Source: an uncultured Pelagibacteraceae bacterium
Lineage (GTDB): Bacteria > Pseudomonadota > Alphaproteobacteria > Pelagibacterales > Pelagibacteraceae
Assembly: GCA_902522225.1 (NCBI GenBank)
Contig: CABYUS010000010.1
Location: 1-32,737 of the forward strand
DNA: 32,737 bases
Direction: 5' to 3'
Part shown: in pieces, positions 22,861-31,764 of the stretch
Layout: each line of letters begins with the position of its first letter
How positions within the stretch are numbered: position 1 is the first letter of the stretch
Made by a program: the position numbers and the translations under genes
Notes under the pieces: generated by a model
What the model was told of the DNA's origin: nothing
Database searches by the model: none
What the model saw: the letters and a program-made list of their open reading frames with translations, nothing else

Positions 22861-24052
22861 ATTCAGGTTTAATCCATTTTTAGAAAAGCTTTATCAATCA
22901 GATAAACCATTGATTATATATAAAGTAAAAGATGGATATAATATTTATACAGATTTTTCAGAAAAGTTTGTATTAACTGAGAAAAATATAGGCAAATTTT
23001 TCAAAAAAATTTCTAATAAAAAATATACAAAAGAGACAGATCTTTACATTGGATTTTTTGGGTATAAATTATTATGTAATTTATTAAATTTAAAAATAAG
23101 AAATCAAAAAACTCAAAATTTTTATAAGGGTATATTCTATAAACCTGAAACTATTATAAAAATAAGGGATAATATTAAAATAGTTTCAAATATTAAAAAT
23201 CACAAATTTAAGCATCACTTTGCTCAAACTAAAATATTAAGTCCATTTAAGTTAAATATTAATTTTAATAAATATAATAAAATATTTAATATATTTTCAA
23301 AAAAAATAAGACAAGGAGAAACATATCAAATTAAAATATGTACAAAATATAAAAACAAATCAAAGATAGACTCAGTTAATTTTTTTTGGAGATTGATGAA
23401 AGTAAATTCTTCACCAGAATCATTTTTGATAAGAGATTCAGATTTTTCAGTTGTTAGCTGCTCCCCAGAAACCTTAATAGATAAGAAAGGTCATAATATA
23501 TTTACAAAACCTATCGCAGGCACTTTAAAAAAAACTAAAAATCTTAATAAACAAAAGGCACTTAAGTATTTTAAAAATAACAATAAAGAAACTAAAGAAC
23601 ACAATATGATAGTTGATATGGAAAGAAATGATTTATCCAGAATTTGTAAACCAGCCTCAGTAATTATTTCAAAAAAAAAGTATGTTGAAGAATACAAGCA
23701 TTTATATCATTATGTGACTACTATTAGAGGAGTCATAAAAAAAAGTATAAGTATTAAAAATATTATTCAATCTATGATGCCTGGTGGTTCTGTAATTGGA
23801 TGTCCTAAAATAAGAACTTTAGAACTGCTAAATAAACAGGAAAAAGAAGATAGAAATATTTTTACTGGAAGCTTTGGTTATATAAAGTTTAATAATGATA
23901 TGAGATTTAATATAATTATAAGATCAATTTTAAATTATAAAAATTTTTCAGAAATCTCTGCAGCTTCTGGCGTTGTACTTGACAGTGCTGCCAAAAAAGA
24001 ATTTAACGAAAATCATATTAAAGCTAAATCATTATTGGAGTTATATAAATGA
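22838..24052 (+). CDS. pabB: Aminodeoxychorismate synthase component I-like (PabB/TrpE)
   Basis: A 404-aa chorismate-binding enzyme opening with TTG at 22838, inside the 3' end of the MFS gene (23-bp overlap); no other in-frame start codon exists for a long way. Signatures include FTKPIAGTLKK near 222, the MPGGSVIGCPKIRTLELL region near 311 and FTGSFGYIKFNNDMRFNI near 340. Notably the motif is PIAGT, the version usual in anthranilate synthase, whereas E. coli PabB has PIKGT with a catalytic lysine. Context (pabA- and pabC-like genes directly downstream, overlaps) favours p-aminobenzoate synthesis. It forms 4-amino-4-deoxychorismate with the glutaminase partner. Confidence 0.85.
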   Translation: MKDYKTHKFRFNPFLEKLYQSDKPLIIYKVKDGYNIYTDFSEKFVLTEKNIGKFFKKISNKKYTKETDLYIGFFGYKLLCNLLNLKIRNQKTQNFYKGIFYKPETIIKIRDNIKIVSNIKNHKFKHHFAQTKILSPFKLNINFNKYNKIFNIFSKKIRQGETYQIKICTKYKNKSKIDSVNFFWRLMKVNSSPESFLIRDSDFSVVSCSPETLIDKKGHNIFTKPIAGTLKKTKNLNKQKALKYFKNNNKETKEHNMIVDMERNDLSRICKPASVIISKKKYVEEYKHLYHYVTTIRGVIKKSISIKNIIQSMMPGGSVIGCPKIRTLELLNKQEKEDRNIFTGSFGYIKFNNDMRFNIIIRSILNYKNFSEISAASGVVLDSAAKKEFNENHIKAKSLLELYK

Positions 24053-24606
24053 TCTATTTGATTGACCATCAAGACTCATTTACTTGGAATGTTCAGCATC
24101 AATTTTCAAATTTTGATGATGTATACTGTTCAAACTATTTTGAAATAAATGAAAATAAATTAAAAAATTCAAAAGTTATAGTTTTCTCCCCTGGACCTGG
24201 CTCACCAAAAGATTATCCTTTGACATCAAAAATATACAACAAATATAAAGGTACCAAAAAAATAATAGGTATATGTCTTGGGTATCAATTGATACTTCAT
24301 AACGAAAAAGGAATTATTGGTCAGCAGAAAAATATTTATCATGGATATCAATCCAAAGTAAAGGTAACTAATCAGAGTGAAATTTTTAAAAAAAATATGT
24401 TATTTAAAGTGGGAAGATATCATTCTCTTAAACTATATGAGCCTTTTAGGTCTGAAAATATTAAAATATCAATGAGATGTTCAAAATCTAATATAGCTAT
24501 GGCAATAGAAGATTGTAAGAATAAAATATTTGGATTTCAATTTCATCCTGAATCTTTTTTAACTGAAAATGGCAACTTTATTATTAAAAAAATCTTATCT
24601 GCATAA
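24049..24606 (+). CDS. pabA: Glutamine amidotransferase PabA/TrpG
   Basis: A 185-aa class-I glutaminase that delivers ammonia to the chorismate synthase subunit encoded upstream; ATGA overlap couples the two genes. It starts MIYLIDHQDSFTWN. The oxyanion motif VFSPGPGSPKDY is near 46-57, the catalytic cysteine lies in IIGICLGYQLI (about 74-84), and the His-Glu pair in FQFHPESFL near 166-174. Length matches PabA/TrpG. Functionally it is amphibolic in many bacteria (PabB and TrpE), but in this operon PabA is the natural name. Confidence 0.93.
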   Translation: MIYLIDHQDSFTWNVQHQFSNFDDVYCSNYFEINENKLKNSKVIVFSPGPGSPKDYPLTSKIYNKYKGTKKIIGICLGYQLILHNEKGIIGQQKNIYHGYQSKVKVTNQSEIFKKNMLFKVGRYHSLKLYEPFRSENIKISMRCSKSNIAMAIEDCKNKIFGFQFHPESFLTENGNFIIKKILSA

Positions 24607-25324
24607 AAACCTCAAAGAGATAAAATTTAATGATCTTTGGAATTTATATGGAATATTTACAACAATGAATGTTGTGGGAAAACCATATAAAATTTTACAT
24701 TATAAAAATCATATAAATAACTTAGCCATATCCTTAAAATCATACAATATAAATGTAAAAAATTTAAAAAATATAATAAAATTTTTAATAAGTAAAAATA
24801 TAGATTGTAGTAAGAATTATGATCATCTCTTTCGTGTGGCAGTTAATAAAAAAATCATATCAATTTCACTCAGAAAAAGACCTAAACCAAAGAAAAATTT
24901 TAAATTAAAGTTACTAAATTATCAAAGAGTAGATGCTAGCCATAAGAATTTAAAATATAAAAAAATATTAAAAATTTTGGAAAAATTTGATACATCAGAA
25001 TTTGATATTGCATTACATAAAAATAACAAAATTTTAGAGACAGGAACTTCTAATTTACTTTTTGTTAAAAAGAATAAAATTTATACCCCAAAAATTAATT
25101 GTTATATTGGAAATACTTTAAAGTTTTTTAAAAAGAAATATAAAATAAATTTTACTAATATTTTAAAAACTAATTTAAATGAATATGATGAAATAATTTT
25201 GATTGGTTCAGGTAAAGGGGTTACTTCAGTAAAAGAGATCGTTAATTCACCCTGGAAAAGAAATAGTTTTAAGTTTTATAATAAACTCTTTAAAACTCTT
25301 CAAAACGAGATAATAAATGATTGA
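24569..25324 (+). CDS. pabC: Aminodeoxychorismate lyase-like (class IV aminotransferase)
   Basis: A 251-aa PLP enzyme of the fold-type IV (PabC/IlvE/DAAT) family that converts aminodeoxychorismate to p-aminobenzoate and pyruvate. The PLP lysine is in the DASHKNLKYKK segment (about 129) and ILETGTSNLLFVKKNKIYTP (about 153-172) is the family signature, with IGSGKGVTSVKEI following near 210. The ATG overlaps the end of pabA by 38 bp. Length is usual for PabC (about 270). Together with the two preceding genes it completes p-aminobenzoate synthesis for folate. Confidence 0.85.
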   Translation: MATLLLKKSYLHKNLKEIKFNDLWNLYGIFTTMNVVGKPYKILHYKNHINNLAISLKSYNINVKNLKNIIKFLISKNIDCSKNYDHLFRVAVNKKIISISLRKRPKPKKNFKLKLLNYQRVDASHKNLKYKKILKILEKFDTSEFDIALHKNNKILETGTSNLLFVKKNKIYTPKINCYIGNTLKFFKKKYKINFTNILKTNLNEYDEIILIGSGKGVTSVKEIVNSPWKRNSFKFYNKLFKTLQNEIIND

Positions 25325-25718
25325 TCCTAATAACCCTTGTATTTTTTGCGATACTCAAAGACAAAAAATAATTTTTGAGAATAAACTTATATATGCAACT
25401 TATGACAGTTATCCTGTTTCGAGGTTTCATTCATTAATTATTCCAAAGAGACATATTGATAACTATTTTAAATTATCTAAAGAAGAACTTATTTCTATAA
25501 ATCAAATAATTCATAAAATTAAAAATGAAATCGATAGCAAAGATAAATCTGTTAAGGGGTTTAATATTGGGACCAATTCTGGAAAGGTTGCTGGTCAAAC
25601 TATAATGCATTGTCATATTCATTTGATTCCCAGAAGAAAAGACGATGTTGTAAATCCACAAGGTGGTGTAAGAGCTGTAATACCATCAAAACAGCATTAT
25701 ATAAGAAAAAACAAATAA
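25317..25718 (+). CDS. HIT-family nucleotide hydrolase
   Basis: A 133-aa histidine-triad protein. The catalytic motif is MHCHIHLIPRR (His 98, 100, 102) and the N-terminus CIFCD (Cys 8, 11) is the usual zinc pair. HIT proteins hydrolyse adenosine-5'-phosphosulfate, dinucleoside polyphosphates or aminoacyl-AMP. Its start overlaps the pabC stop by eight bases, closing the operon. Because the AprBA genes follow about 90 bp downstream, a substrate such as APS is worth considering, but nothing in the sequence singles it out. Confidence 0.9.
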   Translation: MIDPNNPCIFCDTQRQKIIFENKLIYATYDSYPVSRFHSLIIPKRHIDNYFKLSKEELISINQIIHKIKNEIDSKDKSVKGFNIGTNSGKVAGQTIMHCHIHLIPRRKDDVVNPQGGVRAVIPSKQHYIRKNK

Positions 25719-25759
25719 AATTTGACTACCTTTAGTTGTGGACTGGGTCTTTATCGCAG

Positions 25760-25788
25760 TTGAACTATATAAACATCTGTACTAGAAC
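25760..25788 (+). promoter_or_regulatory. Candidate promoter of the apr operon
   Basis: TTGAAC (25760-25765) and TAGAAC (25783-25788) are spaced by exactly 17 bp, just before the aprM ATG at 25808. The -10 match is only 4/6, so this is a weak call. It would leave a short leader of about 13-15 nt. Confidence 0.3.
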
Positions 25789-25807
25789 AATTTAGAATAT
25801 AAAATTA

Positions 25808-26620
<813 letters not shown>

Positions 26621-26654
26621 TATGATAAAAATTAAGAAAGGAAAAAAATAAATT

Positions 26655-27125
26655 ATGTCAACTTTTGTATATATGACTAGATGTGATGGTTGTGGTCATT
26701 GTGTAGATATCTGTCCTTCAGATATAATGCATATCGACGAAACAATAAGAAGAGCAAAAAATATTGAACCAAATTTTTGTTGGGAATGTTATTCATGTGT
26801 TAAAGCATGCCCAAATCATGCAATAGATGTAAGAGGTTATGCTGATTTTGCTCCTATGGGACACAGTGTGAGAGTTAGAAGAGAAGAAGAAAAAGGGACT
26901 ATCTCATGGAAAATTAAATTTAGAAATGGAACTACTAAAGATTTTGTATCTCCAATAACGACTAAACCATGGGGAAAATTTATTCCAGATCTTGCCGAAG
27001 GGGATAAACCAAACCAAGGTGAAATTAATTCTCAGAGACTTTATTTAGAGCCAGAAGGTTTAAATACAAAAAAAGAATTACCAGTAGTGCCAAAAGATTC
27101 ATTTAAAAAAGGAGTTTATTATTAA
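26655..27125 (+). CDS. aprB: Adenylylsulfate reductase, beta subunit
   Basis: A 156-aa iron-sulfur subunit. Two 4Fe-4S motifs are present: CDGCGHCVDICPSD (from residue 10) and CWECYSCVKACPNHA (from residue 45), as in AprB. The C-terminal tail wraps round AprA in the known structure and ends FKKGVYY. AprB passes electrons between AprA FAD and the membrane partner. Its stop shares one base with the aprA ATG (26655-27125 then 27125), so the two subunits are made together. Enzyme class EC 1.8.99.2. Confidence 0.95.
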   Translation: MSTFVYMTRCDGCGHCVDICPSDIMHIDETIRRAKNIEPNFCWECYSCVKACPNHAIDVRGYADFAPMGHSVRVRREEEKGTISWKIKFRNGTTKDFVSPITTKPWGKFIPDLAEGDKPNQGEINSQRLYLEPEGLNTKKELPVVPKDSFKKGVYY

Positions 27126-28987
27126 TGGCCAAACACAAAACTCATTATGAAGATTGTGATGTTCTAGTAGTTGGTGGAGGAATGGCTGGAACTGGAGCTG
27201 CATTTGAAGCAAGACATTGGGGAAGAGATTTAAAAATTGTTTGCGTGGAAAAAGCAAATATTGATAGAAGTGGTGCAGTTGCTCAAGGTCTTTATGCGAT
27301 AAATTGTTATATGGGAATGCAATGGGGTGAAAATCAACCTGAAGACCATGTTAGATATGCAAGAAATGATTTAATGGGAATGGTTAGAGAAGATTTAGGT
27401 TACGATATGGCTCGTCATGTTGACTCAACAGTACATATGTTTGATGAATGGGGATTACCCATGATGAAAAATAAAGAGACAGGAAGATATTTGCGTGAAG
27501 GTAAATGGCAAATTATGATACATGGAGAAAGTTATAAACCCATCGTAGCTGAGGCAGCAAAAAAATCTGCTGACAAAATTTATAATAGAATAATGATAAC
27601 CCATTTATTAATGGATGAAGAGCAAAATAATAGAGTAGGTGGTGCTGTTGGATTTAACATGAGAACAGGTGACTTTCATGTGTTTAGATCAAAGACAGTG
27701 ATTGTAGCTGCTGGTGGAGCTTCACATATTTTCAAACCAAGAGCAGTAGGTGAGGGAATGGGTAGAACCTGGTATGCACCCTGGAGTAATGGTTCTGCTT
27801 ATGCATTACCTATAGCAGCAGGTGCTAAAATGACTCAAATGGAAAACAGAATAGTATTATGTAGATTTAAAGATGGTTACGGACCAGTTGGAGCTTACTT
27901 TTTACATTTAAAAACATATACACAAAATGCTAACGGTGAGAATTATGAAAAAAAATGGTATGAACAAACTAAAGAACTAGTTGGTGAGTATATTGATCAC
28001 CATCCAACTCCTACATGTTTAAGAAATCATGCTTTTATTCAAGAGACTATGGCTGGTGGAGGACCAATACATATGGTTACTACAGAAGCATTTCAAGACC
28101 CTCATTTAGAAACTGTTGGATGGGAAAATTTTTTAGGAATGACAGTTGGTCAAGCAGTTGTTTGGGCATCTCAAAATATTGATCCCAAATATACTAATCC
28201 TGAACTTACAACTTCAGAACCATATGTAATGGGTTCACATGCAACATGCTCTGGTGCCTGGGTAAGTGGTCCTGAAGATTTATCTCCACCTGAATACTTC
28301 TGGGGATATAATAGAATGTTAACAATTGATGGACTTTTTGGTGCTGGTGATACAGTGGGTGGTAGCGCACATAAGTTTTCATCTGGATCATTCACAGAAG
28401 GACGCCTAGCTGCTAAAGCTGCTGTAAAATATATCGAGGATCAAAAAGCTAATGGTATTAACGTAAGTGAAAAACAATGTGAAGATTTCAAAACTGCCGT
28501 ATACAAACCTTTAGAAAACTATACAGTAGGTAGAAATGAGATCACTGGTGGAACAGTTTCACCAAGCTACATCTCACCCATACAAGGTCTTCAAAGACTT
28601 CAAAGAATAATGGATGAATATGTTGGTGGTATTGCAACTAATTATATGACTAATAAAAATATGCTTACTAGAGGTCTAGAGTTGTTAAAATGGCTTGAAG
28701 AGGACTTAGAAAATTTGGGTGCAGAGGATTACCATCAATTAATGAGAGCATGGGAATTAAAACATAGAGCATTGACCTCACAATGTGTTACTGAACATAC
28801 TATGTTTAGAGAAGAAACTCGTTGGCCTGGATACTATTATAGAGGTGATCATATGAAATTAGATGATGATAATTGGCATTGTTTAACAGTTTCAAGACGT
28901 GATCCTAAAACTGGCAAATTTAATATGGAAAAAGTCCCTGTTTACCATATCGTTGACGAAAACGAGAAAAAAAAGGAAGCTTCGTAA
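27125..28987 (+). CDS. aprA: Adenylylsulfate reductase, alpha subunit
   Basis: A 620-aa flavoprotein of the fumarate reductase/succinate dehydrogenase fold that interconverts sulfite + AMP and APS. The FAD dinucleotide motif is VVGGGMAGTGAAFEARHWG (about 14-32). The middle includes IIVAAGGASHIFKPR-like and GGGPIHMVTTEAF segments, with GLFGAGDTVGGSAHKFSSGS (about 397-416) near the FAD. The direction in marine SAR11 and chemolithotrophs is thought to be sulfite oxidation. The gene overlaps aprB by one base and is followed by an unknown 116-aa gene 14 bp downstream. Confidence 0.97.
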   Translation: MAKHKTHYEDCDVLVVGGGMAGTGAAFEARHWGRDLKIVCVEKANIDRSGAVAQGLYAINCYMGMQWGENQPEDHVRYARNDLMGMVREDLGYDMARHVDSTVHMFDEWGLPMMKNKETGRYLREGKWQIMIHGESYKPIVAEAAKKSADKIYNRIMITHLLMDEEQNNRVGGAVGFNMRTGDFHVFRSKTVIVAAGGASHIFKPRAVGEGMGRTWYAPWSNGSAYALPIAAGAKMTQMENRIVLCRFKDGYGPVGAYFLHLKTYTQNANGENYEKKWYEQTKELVGEYIDHHPTPTCLRNHAFIQETMAGGGPIHMVTTEAFQDPHLETVGWENFLGMTVGQAVVWASQNIDPKYTNPELTTSEPYVMGSHATCSGAWVSGPEDLSPPEYFWGYNRMLTIDGLFGAGDTVGGSAHKFSSGSFTEGRLAAKAAVKYIEDQKANGINVSEKQCEDFKTAVYKPLENYTVGRNEITGGTVSPSYISPIQGLQRLQRIMDEYVGGIATNYMTNKNMLTRGLELLKWLEEDLENLGAEDYHQLMRAWELKHRALTSQCVTEHTMFREETRWPGYYYRGDHMKLDDDNWHCLTVSRRDPKTGKFNMEKVPVYHIVDENEKKKEAS

Positions 28988-29001
28988 GCCTATCCCACTA
29001 A

Positions 29002-29352
29002 ATGAGCCTACTTGACAAACCTGACGACGAAATCATTAAGATTGCAAAACCTATCTGGGATAATCTTGTTAAATCCTCCAATATTAAGGATTATGGAGGT
29101 TTTACAAGGGACTTCTCAACACAAATGCTTTACGGCGCAAACGAAGTTGAGTTAGGCAAACAATGGGCAGGCAATGAACTAATTTCAAATCTCTCAGATA
29201 AATATAGTGCTTTTGGGTGTTTGAGAAGGGGCTTGTACATAACAATATTATTTAAACAGACCAGCACAAAGTTACCAGGAGACTTTCTAGGAAGACTTGT
29301 TCTTGGAGAAGAGGACAACGAAGTTAAAGTTTTTGGAGCAACTATCTTTTAA
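29002..29352 (+). CDS. Unknown protein in the apr operon, 116 aa
   Basis: The ATG lies 14 bp after the aprA stop on the same strand. The product is soluble with an acidic start (MSLLDKPDDEIIKIAKPIWD), one cysteine (FGCLRRG near 74), FTRDFS near 35, and a strand-rich end (VKVFGATIF). No family was recognised and no catalytic motif is clear. Its position next to AprBA suggests an accessory role in sulfite oxidation or in assembly of the enzyme; this is inference. Confidence 0.65.
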   Translation: MSLLDKPDDEIIKIAKPIWDNLVKSSNIKDYGGFTRDFSTQMLYGANEVELGKQWAGNELISNLSDKYSAFGCLRRGLYITILFKQTSTKLPGDFLGRLVLGEEDNEVKVFGATIF

Positions 29353-29415
29353 TTTTTTTTCATATTTTCAATTTTAAGCTTGCAAACTTTTATATCTGGG
29401 TGTAGTTGCTAATTA

Positions 29416-29553
29416 GTGTCTATAAATATAAAAAAAATCACAAATTTTATTATTTCAAATAGTTCCTTTGTATCTTCAAAAATATTTGTTTATGTTGGTT
29501 TAACTGCTTATTGGAGCGCAATTATTTTAGGTACGTTTTTAGCTATTAATTAA
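29416..29553 (+). CDS. Small membrane protein next to tauE (candidate)
   Basis: A 45-aa frame with GTG as the only start after an in-frame stop. The product begins MSINIKKITN and ends with a hydrophobic segment, YVGLTAYWSAIILGTFLAIN (residues 26-45). No ribosome binding site is clear. It ends 46 bp before the sulfite exporter gene, and small single-span partners are known beside TauE-type exporters in some bacteria; that is the only functional clue. Confidence 0.45.
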   Translation: MSINIKKITNFIISNSSFVSSKIFVYVGLTAYWSAIILGTFLAIN

Positions 29554-29599
29554 AAATCATATCATTGACTTTGCTATTTTAGAATAATAGTTAGTAGTA

Positions 29600-30676
29600 A
29601 TGGATTTTTTTCTTCCAATTGCGGGCGTTAGTATTGACCTACCTGTAATATTTTTCTTAAGTTTTGCTGTTGGTATTTTATCAGGTTTATTTGGTGTTGG
29701 GGGAGGTTTCTTAATGACACCTTTTTTAATATTTTTAGGAATTCCCCCAGTGTATGCAGTTCCAAATGAGGCAAATAATATTTTAGGTACATCTATTTCA
29801 GGATCAACAACTCATTATCTTAAAGGAACTTTAGATTATAAAATGGGATTAATGATTGTAGTTGGTGGAGCCGCAGGAACAATAATTGGAATTTATACTT
29901 TTACCTATTTTCAAGATATTGGAAAAATTAATATAGTAATTTCTTTATCTTACATGTACATCTTAGCAATTATTGGAACATTAATGTTAGTTCAAGGTGT
30001 TTCAGAAATTGATAGAGCGCGAAAAAAAATTGTAATTAGAAAAAAACTTCATTCACATTACTGGATTCATGGACTTCCTTTACGAATGAAATTTAAAAAA
30101 TCTAAGTTATACGAGAGCGCATTCACACCAATAATAATAGGATTAATAGTAGGTTTTATTGCAGCGATAATGGGAATAGGGGGCGCATTTATATTAGTTC
30201 CAGCAATGATCTATATAATTGGTATGCCAACAAAACTAATTCCTGGTACATCATTATTTGTGACAATATTTGTAAGTGCTATTGTAACTGTTCTACATGC
30301 ATTTAATTATGGAACTATTGATTTAATTTTAGTTACAGTTCTAATATTAGGTTCAATTCTTGGTGTTCAGTTTGGACAAAAATTAAGTGAAAAAGTTGAT
30401 AGTTCTGAATTTAAAACAATATTAGCTATATTGTTGCTATTAGTTGGAATTGCCATTGCTTACGATACATTTTTTGCTGAGCAAGTAATAAAAGATATAT
30501 CTTATGATAAAACTTTAACTTTAGGACCTTTGTCCCAATTCGTTAAAGATTTATCTGAAGACCAACCGTTTTTTTATGGGATGTTTTCAATTGTACTTGC
30601 TTTGAGTTTAGGTGTTGGCGCCGCAGTTATTAGGCATTTTTTTTCAAAACTTGTGAAGAAAGCTCAACAATCTTAA
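29600..30676 (+). CDS. tauE: TauE/SafE-family sulfite (anion) exporter
   Basis: A 358-aa protein with about eight membrane helices. The first half carries GLFGVGGGFLMTPFLIFLG (about 31-49) and the second half MGIGGAFILVPAMIYIIGMP (about 192-211), the internally duplicated TauE motifs. A charged hydrophilic loop between the halves (about 130-170) is longer than in short family members. TauE/SafE proteins export sulfite or sulfoacetate. With AprMBA and a SuyB-like enzyme nearby, it probably removes surplus sulfite. Overlaps the convergent yeiH gene by four bases. Confidence 0.88.
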   Translation: MDFFLPIAGVSIDLPVIFFLSFAVGILSGLFGVGGGFLMTPFLIFLGIPPVYAVPNEANNILGTSISGSTTHYLKGTLDYKMGLMIVVGGAAGTIIGIYTFTYFQDIGKINIVISLSYMYILAIIGTLMLVQGVSEIDRARKKIVIRKKLHSHYWIHGLPLRMKFKKSKLYESAFTPIIIGLIVGFIAAIMGIGGAFILVPAMIYIIGMPTKLIPGTSLFVTIFVSAIVTVLHAFNYGTIDLILVTVLILGSILGVQFGQKLSEKVDSSEFKTILAILLLLVGIAIAYDTFFAEQVIKDISYDKTLTLGPLSQFVKDLSEDQPFFYGMFSIVLALSLGVGAAVIRHFFSKLVKKAQQS

Positions 30677-31755
30677 GAAATAAAATTTGTTAAAAATTCT
30701 ATTGATAAAATACTTACCAAACCAACTGTTAACAAAGATACAAAACCAACTACAAAAGGTTTATAGCCCATTGATTTTATATCTTTTAAATTGGTAGATA
30801 AGCCTACTGCAGCCATTGACATACTTAAGAAAATTTTAGCAGATGATCCTACAATATCAATAAATTCTATCCAAAAATTATCATTTTGGTCATAATAATT
30901 TACAAAATAAAAATCTCCTAAATTTCTTATTATTATTAATAAAATAAAACCTATTACAAAATATGGAAAAATTTTAATTATTGAATATTTTTTTTCTACC
31001 TTCTGTCCTCTGTTGTATAGAAATGCGAATAATGGAATCATAATAATAAGAAATGTATTTCTTATTAATTTTGTAACAGTAGCTATATTTAAAGTTTCAG
31101 GACTATCAAATTGCTGGTCATATATTAATCCAGCGGCAGCTACTTGAGAAGTCTCGTGAATAGATGTTCCTAAAAATAAACCAGAAAATAATTCGTTACC
31201 ACCAAAATAATAATTCGCAAAATATGGATAAAACAACATAGCAATAACTCCAAAAACGGTCATATTCGCTATAGCATACGCAACTTCATTTTTATTAGCA
31301 TTAATAACAGGAGCCGTTGCCATAATAGCTGTTGTGCCACAAACAGTACTTCCAATTGCAATTAAATATGACATCGGTCTAGATATTTTTAATCTTTGAA
31401 TTAATATTTTTATAACTAATAAAGCACTAATTATACAAATTATAATTAACGGAATTGCAATTATTCCAAAATTGTAAAACTCAAAAGGTTTTAGTTGAAT
31501 ACCAAGACAAATAATACCTAATTTTAAAATATAATTTTGAGTAAAATTTAATCCAATTAAAAAACCTTCTCTAATTTTAAAAATATTTCCCAAAATTAAT
31601 CCAAATATTATAGCTAACATAGCCGTTGATATTGGACTTTTTTCATAACCTAATATCTCAATACCAATAATATTATTTACAGCTTGTGATAGTGAATAAA
31701 GTACAAATGCTAAAATTATCCCAGGAATTACATTTATAGAGTTTTTTATTTGCAG
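30673..31755 (-). CDS. YeiH-family putative sulfate exporter
   Basis: A UPF0324/YeiH-type membrane protein with about ten helices. Motifs include LGIICLGIQLKPFEF, AIGSTVCGTTAIMATAPVI and GLFLGTSIHETSQVAAAG. The first ATG, at 31620, would remove the first membrane helix; the same frame stays open upstream to the stop of the preceding gene, encoding family-like residues (VIPGIILAFVLYSLSQAVNN). No ATG, GTG or TTG lies in that extension, so the listed CTG at 31755 is a guess at a non-standard start; 315 aa from the ATG is the conservative version. The extent at the 5' end is uncertain. Confidence 0.8.
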   Translation of the reverse strand: MQIKNSINVIPGIILAFVLYSLSQAVNNIIGIEILGYEKSPISTAMLAIIFGLILGNIFKIREGFLIGLNFTQNYILKLGIICLGIQLKPFEFYNFGIIAIPLIIICIISALLVIKILIQRLKISRPMSYLIAIGSTVCGTTAIMATAPVINANKNEVAYAIANMTVFGVIAMLFYPYFANYYFGGNELFSGLFLGTSIHETSQVAAAGLIYDQQFDSPETLNIATVTKLIRNTFLIIMIPLFAFLYNRGQKVEKKYSIIKIFPYFVIGFILLIIIRNLGDFYFVNYYDQNDNFWIEFIDIVGSSAKIFLSMSMAAVGLSTNLKDIKSMGYKPFVVGFVSLLTVGLVSILSIEFLTNFIS

Positions 31756-31764
31756 TTTATTTAC

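Noticed and set aside
28171..28395. Minus-strand frames opposite aprA
   Set aside because: Shadows of a strongly conserved coding sequence.
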